Shown: positions 7,046 to 9,812 of the stretch, in pieces
Layout: each line of letters starts with the position of its first letter
How positions within the stretch are numbered: the stretch's first letter is position 1
Assembly (NCBI GenBank): GCA_013151785.1
Contig: JAADHP010000064.1
Location: forward strand, 1-9,812
DNA from: Nitrospirota bacterium
Lineage (GTDB): Bacteria > Nitrospirota > Thermodesulfovibrionia > Thermodesulfovibrionales > JdFR-85
Length of the DNA stretch: 9,812 bases
Direction: 5' to 3'
Made by a program: the position numbers and the translations under genes
The notes under the pieces: generated by a model
Seen by the model: only the letters and a program-made list of their open reading frames with translations
The model's database searches: none
Told to the model about the DNA's origin: nothing

Positions 7046-9704
7046 AAACCGCCCTGTTTCTGTGTCTGACACTTCTGCTTCCTCTTCCAAGAAGTGCCTC
7101 TGTATCTTCAGTATCACAACCACCGGCTGATGCCACAGGGTTGTAGACACTGTCAATGGAGGGAAGGGAACTCTGGAGTTCCTTTATCTCTCCAGCTGAG
7201 ATGTTGCCCCTTTCTCCACCTCCTGTCCTGTAGCTGATCCTGATATTGTCAGACCCGGCAGGAGGAATCATCCCGTGCTCACCGTCACCAAAGACCACCT
7301 CGCCTGAGACCCTGTCTATCATGTAATGTCTGTCAGAGGGTGTGGAATCAACAAAGCTATCCACTGCTGACCATCTTACCCAGAATCCTGTCAGTTCACC
7401 ATCCTCACTGTACTGCTCCTGAATCTTATCAGGTGACTTCCTCAGTTCAGACCTCTCTGACTCGGACAGGGAGTTCAGTTCATCCACCCAGAGGGTCTCA
7501 TCAATTACAGGGGTACGGGCTGTCCTGAAAGACTCCCCTGCCTGGCCAGTGCCTGAACCAAGGGTCTCATCATCTATACTTTCCATCTGAACGGCCATGG
7601 CCGTATTCAGGTATACGCCCTTTATGAGAGGAGGAACCCTCTTTATCTCTTTTTTGGCCAGATCCTTTATGGCGAGAGGAAACTCTTCACACTCGCTTGG
7701 TTCTTCAGCGCCCTCCAGGGTCTCTTCCTCCGCATCCCTTTCAGATCCCATTGTAACCGTATATTTGAGCGAACCAGCTATGGACAAAATGGATAAATAA
7801 CGGGGAATGGTAAACTCCGGGATATAAAGAGGTTTTGTCCCGAACAAGGGAGTCTTTGCCTCGGATAACTCCTTAAGGCTCCAGGGGGTATCAATAATGA
7901 CACCCCTTATCCAGTAGCCATCTTCTATGCCAAATAGAGTTAAGGCCGCGGTTTCATTCTCAGGAGAAATCATTATTGTGCCTGACCTTGTGAGCCCCAT
8001 CGTATCATCAACCACATCCAGGTTCTTCCATCCATCACTGCCATAATACTGCCACTTTATAGTGGGTGGCTTCTCGCTTTCAGGGTAGGCATAGTATCTG
8101 TCAATCTCTACATAGAGACTGTAGGGTCCTCTCTTCAGTGGTGCACTGAAGCAGAGGTATAAGGCAGGATGCTTATCAGAGAGGAACTCAAAGGGTCTGA
8201 AAGGTACTTCCTGTGGGGACATCTGGAGGTTGTTTTCGGTAAGAAGGTGTTGTGGCTCATGGCCTCCATTAATAGATGAATAACCGAGTTTCAAATTCAT
8301 TATACAGGGAGGACAATATGTTCCTTCAACTACATTATCATCCTCTATCACATACTCCTTCCCGTAATCCCCTCCAACAAGCCTCACCCTTATCCAGTGG
8401 TTCTCCTTGCCGTTGACAGTGGTCTTTTTGATTTCAGGCAGTCCATCTATTCTTATTTCTTTAGAAGCACCTGATGTCAGGTTTTCATCCGTTTCTGTTT
8501 CCAGCCTGATCCATCCCTCACCATCCCAGTACTCCCAGGATAGGTTCGGAGAGTCACCCGAACCTGGCTCAAGGGTGAAGTTCAGGGTAATTTTATAGTC
8601 TTTTTTGGAGAAGACCTCCTCAGAACCTATGTAACAGGTATCATAGAGTTTTGGTTTGTGTCCGAAAGGATAAAACCTCTCTGGATTCACGGGAACATCA
8701 TTTACAAAAACAAGGTCAGGAGATATTCCAGCTGTAGCATCTTCGCCCGTCTCAGTATCTGAATACGTTTCGTCAGAAGATATCACAGATGCAACATCAA
8801 AGACATTTTCTGTAATTACTCCACTGATACCATATGTATTTGTTTCTGGATTGGCCTTTTCTGCAACAGGCTCTACAGATACCTTTATACTTTCAATCTC
8901 TATCTCCGCTACTATGTCTTTTCCCCGTATATACCTGCAATAGATCCACCTGCTTTTTATACCGCCAATTTCTGTTTCTTTTATGAGACAGGTATCTTCC
9001 TTCTCAAGTGTTAGTATTAGTTTTTTGTCTTTCCATTCCAACTTTTTTACAGAAAGACTCTTACTTCCACTGCACTCCCCGTCATCTTCCGGGATATATT
9101 CCCATTGGACATTGCTATCTGCAAGCTTTTCAATTCCCTTTCCTGTAATCTTCAACAGGATTAGCCCCCTTTTTACATTCAATACATCCGGCTCCCCGAT
9201 ATACAGTACATGTCTCTGAAGGTCTTCGCCTGTGAATATATTCAGGGAAGCCTTGCCATCAATCATGTCTGAATGGTCATAAACTGTGTCGGTTTCCGGA
9301 ATGAATGAAAAGATGGCCCTGAGCTTTGAAGGAGTTACCACAAAGGTCTTCTCTGTCTCAAAGACCACGGACTCTCCCTCGCTGTCCTTGCCCGCAACCT
9401 TTGTGGATGCCGGCACAGTAATATCCTCAGCGGCTCCTTCTGAGGGCACAAATACCACAGGGGCCTCTGCCTGAGGTTGCAGGAGTTTTGTATCAATTGT
9501 TTCAAGAAAACTTAGATAGTGTCTGTATAGAGCGCGATTGAGTCTCTCTGTAATGGATTTGTACATCTCTGCAAAAATCCTTGAAAGAGCAAGTCCTGGA
9601 TCCGTGTCATCAGGTAGCCATTCAGGTACAAAAAATGGAGCCTTTGCCTTTATCTCCTCCACAATCCTCTGTGTTGTGATATCTTTTATTTTCGGGGTTT
9701 CCAT
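7026..9704 (-). CDS. Putative baseplate assembly protein, baseplate-J-like; C-terminally truncated by a frameshift
   Basis: An 892-residue reading frame, of which residues 1-886 are authentic. The N-terminus (VEEIKAKAPFFVPEWLPDD, DPGLALSRIFAEMYKSITERLNR) is typical of large baseplate assembly proteins in eCIS and contractile phages. Three copies of a beta-sandwich-like module follow, at about 164-258, 355-442 and 513-603. Each has an LY[IL]-type strand, a W-x-Y…DGW…L core and a closing W-I-x-[RC]. The J-like core appears at 801-834 (GEVVFGDGEHGMIPPAG; YRTGGGERGNISAG). NPVASAGGCDTEDTEALL and VRHRNRAV then match the family, but the last six residues (FGSGLL) do not and are followed by TGA. The gene continues in the +1 frame. 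AAAGAGG lies 6 nt before the ATG, and the gp25 stop is only 1 nt upstream. Role: wedge ring of the baseplate. As read, the product lacks its C-terminal domain. Confidence 0.9.
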   Translation of the reverse strand: METPKIKDITTQRIVEEIKAKAPFFVPEWLPDDTDPGLALSRIFAEMYKSITERLNRALYRHYLSFLETIDTKLLQPQAEAPVVFVPSEGAAEDITVPASTKVAGKDSEGESVVFETEKTFVVTPSKLRAIFSFIPETDTVYDHSDMIDGKASLNIFTGEDLQRHVLYIGEPDVLNVKRGLILLKITGKGIEKLADSNVQWEYIPEDDGECSGSKSLSVKKLEWKDKKLILTLEKEDTCLIKETEIGGIKSRWIYCRYIRGKDIVAEIEIESIKVSVEPVAEKANPETNTYGISGVITENVFDVASVISSDETYSDTETGEDATAGISPDLVFVNDVPVNPERFYPFGHKPKLYDTCYIGSEEVFSKKDYKITLNFTLEPGSGDSPNLSWEYWDGEGWIRLETETDENLTSGASKEIRIDGLPEIKKTTVNGKENHWIRVRLVGGDYGKEYVIEDDNVVEGTYCPPCIMNLKLGYSSINGGHEPQHLLTENNLQMSPQEVPFRPFEFLSDKHPALYLCFSAPLKRGPYSLYVEIDRYYAYPESEKPPTIKWQYYGSDGWKNLDVVDDTMGLTRSGTIMISPENETAALTLFGIEDGYWIRGVIIDTPWSLKELSEAKTPLFGTKPLYIPEFTIPRYLSILSIAGSLKYTVTMGSERDAEEETLEGAEEPSECEEFPLAIKDLAKKEIKRVPPLIKGVYLNTAMAVQMESIDDETLGSGTGQAGESFRTARTPVIDETLWVDELNSLSESERSELRKSPDKIQEQYSEDGELTGFWVRWSAVDSFVDSTPSDRHYMIDRVSGEVVFGDGEHGMIPPAGSDNIRISYRTGGGERGNISAGEIKELQSSLPSIDSVYNPVASAGGCDTEDTEALLGRGSRSVRHRNRAVFGSGLL
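7044..7050 (-). other. One-base frameshift site in the large baseplate gene
   Basis: The minus strand reads GCG GTT TTC GGT. Removing one T from the four-T run gives GCG GTT TCG GTT CAG, that is RAV-SVQDYYDLA. This matches RAITSADFEYIA in the downstream paralogue. The site does not look like a known +1 slippery sequence, and four T are too few for classical transcriptional slippage. A real one-base insertion or a sequencing/assembly error is more likely than programmed frameshifting. Confidence 0.8.
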
Positions 9705-9705
9705 T

Positions 9706-9812
9706 CTAAGCCTCTTTCAGATAAAAGGGATATACAAGATTAAACCTGTTGTTTGTTCTTCTTACCCGATAGTCAATACTGATCAGGAGTTTCCCTTCAT
9801 CCGCATCATCAG
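9706..9812 (-). CDS. gp25-like (GPW/gp25 family) baseplate wedge protein, C-terminal 34 residues; 5' end outside window
   Basis: The minus strand from the right edge encodes DDADEGKLLISIDYRVRR, then TNNRFNLVYPFYLKEA and TAG (9706-9708). The pattern [LI]-x-I-x-[IV]-x-Y-x-V-R-x-T-N-x2-x-N-LVYPFYL is characteristic of the C-terminus of the small gp25-like proteins of eCIS (Afp9 type) and contractile phage baseplates. Full-length members are typically about 120-150 residues, so roughly three quarters lie outside the window. In T4 gp25 initiates sheath assembly on the baseplate. The stop lies in the spacer between the next gene's ribosome site and its ATG, so the two are translationally coupled. 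Confidence 0.85.
   Translation of the reverse strand, partial: DDADEGKLLISIDYRVRRTNNRFNLVYPFYLKEA
9711..9717 (-). promoter_or_regulatory. Ribosome binding site of the large baseplate-J-like gene
   Basis: AAAGAGG lies 6 nt before the ATG at 9702-9704 and inside the last codons of the gp25-like gene. It decides the start and indicates coupled translation. Confidence 0.7.

Noticed and set aside
7045..7048. Programmed +1 frameshift as the main explanation for the split J-like gene
   Set aside because: GTT-TTC is not a recognised +1 slippery site. No rare codon or in-frame stop lies at the slip point, and I see no stimulatory Shine-Dalgarno-like element placed as in prfB. An indel is simpler.
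7049..7156. Independent gene starting at the TTG at 7154-7156
   Set aside because: There is no ribosome site. The first 37 residues are an out-of-frame reading of the J-like gene, and family similarity starts only after the TTTT run.
1..9812. tRNA, rRNA, CRISPR array, insertion sequence or attachment site
   Set aside because: I saw no cloverleaf, regularly spaced repeat, transposase motif or long terminal inverted repeat. The window is essentially all minus-strand coding sequence.

Overview
The window is one end-to-end stretch of a minus-strand operon from a contractile phage-tail-like particle. Gene content best fits an extracellular contractile injection system (eCIS: the Afp / PVC / MAC family) rather than a prophage or a type VI secretion system. 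Read in the direction of transcription (right to left) it holds: the C-terminal end of a gp25-like baseplate wedge protein; a large baseplate-J-like protein split by a one-base frameshift; a second, paralogous baseplate-J-like protein; a tail protein with a beta-propeller fused to a P2 gpI-like domain; a Cys-rich conserved protein with a YFYGKLM motif; and the first 332 codons of a DUF4157 (eCIS core) HExxH protein, the usual cargo-like partner in these loci. The DUF4157 gene runs off the left edge and is interrupted by an in-frame TGA at codon 100.

The host is a prokaryote with ordinary Shine-Dalgarno sites and TGA used as a normal stop at several ATGA-type junctions. Arg is mostly AGA/AGG and ATA is common for Ile. 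GC is roughly 45-50% by eye in the baseplate genes. This suggests an anaerobic or environmental lineage such as Nitrospirota or Desulfobacterota, or possibly an archaeon. That placement is a weak inference.

Layout: 9706-9812 gp25 end; 6455-9704 J-like protein 1 (frameshift at 7045-7048, about 1082 residues if repaired); 4575-6458 J-like protein 2; 2492-4582 propeller/gpI-like tail protein; 1013-2479 YFYGKLM protein; 1-996 DUF4157 protein. Junctions are very tight (1-nt gap, 4-nt overlap, 8-nt overlap, 12-nt gap, 16-nt gap), so this is one transcription unit. Its promoter lies beyond the right edge and its terminator beyond the left edge. No stretch over 300 bases is free of genes.

How the genes work together (family knowledge plus inference): gp25-like and J-like proteins assemble the wedge baseplate on which sheath and tube are built. 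The gpI-like and YFYGKLM proteins probably sit at the baseplate periphery or form host-contact structures. The DUF4157 protein is probably a delivered or processing component.

The points most worth a second look are the in-frame TGA, which occupies a plausible Cys position and is followed at once by a perfect hairpin (recoding to selenocysteine versus nonsense mutation), and the J-protein frameshift. A sharp fall to 34% GC at the DUF4157 protein's C-terminal module is also notable.
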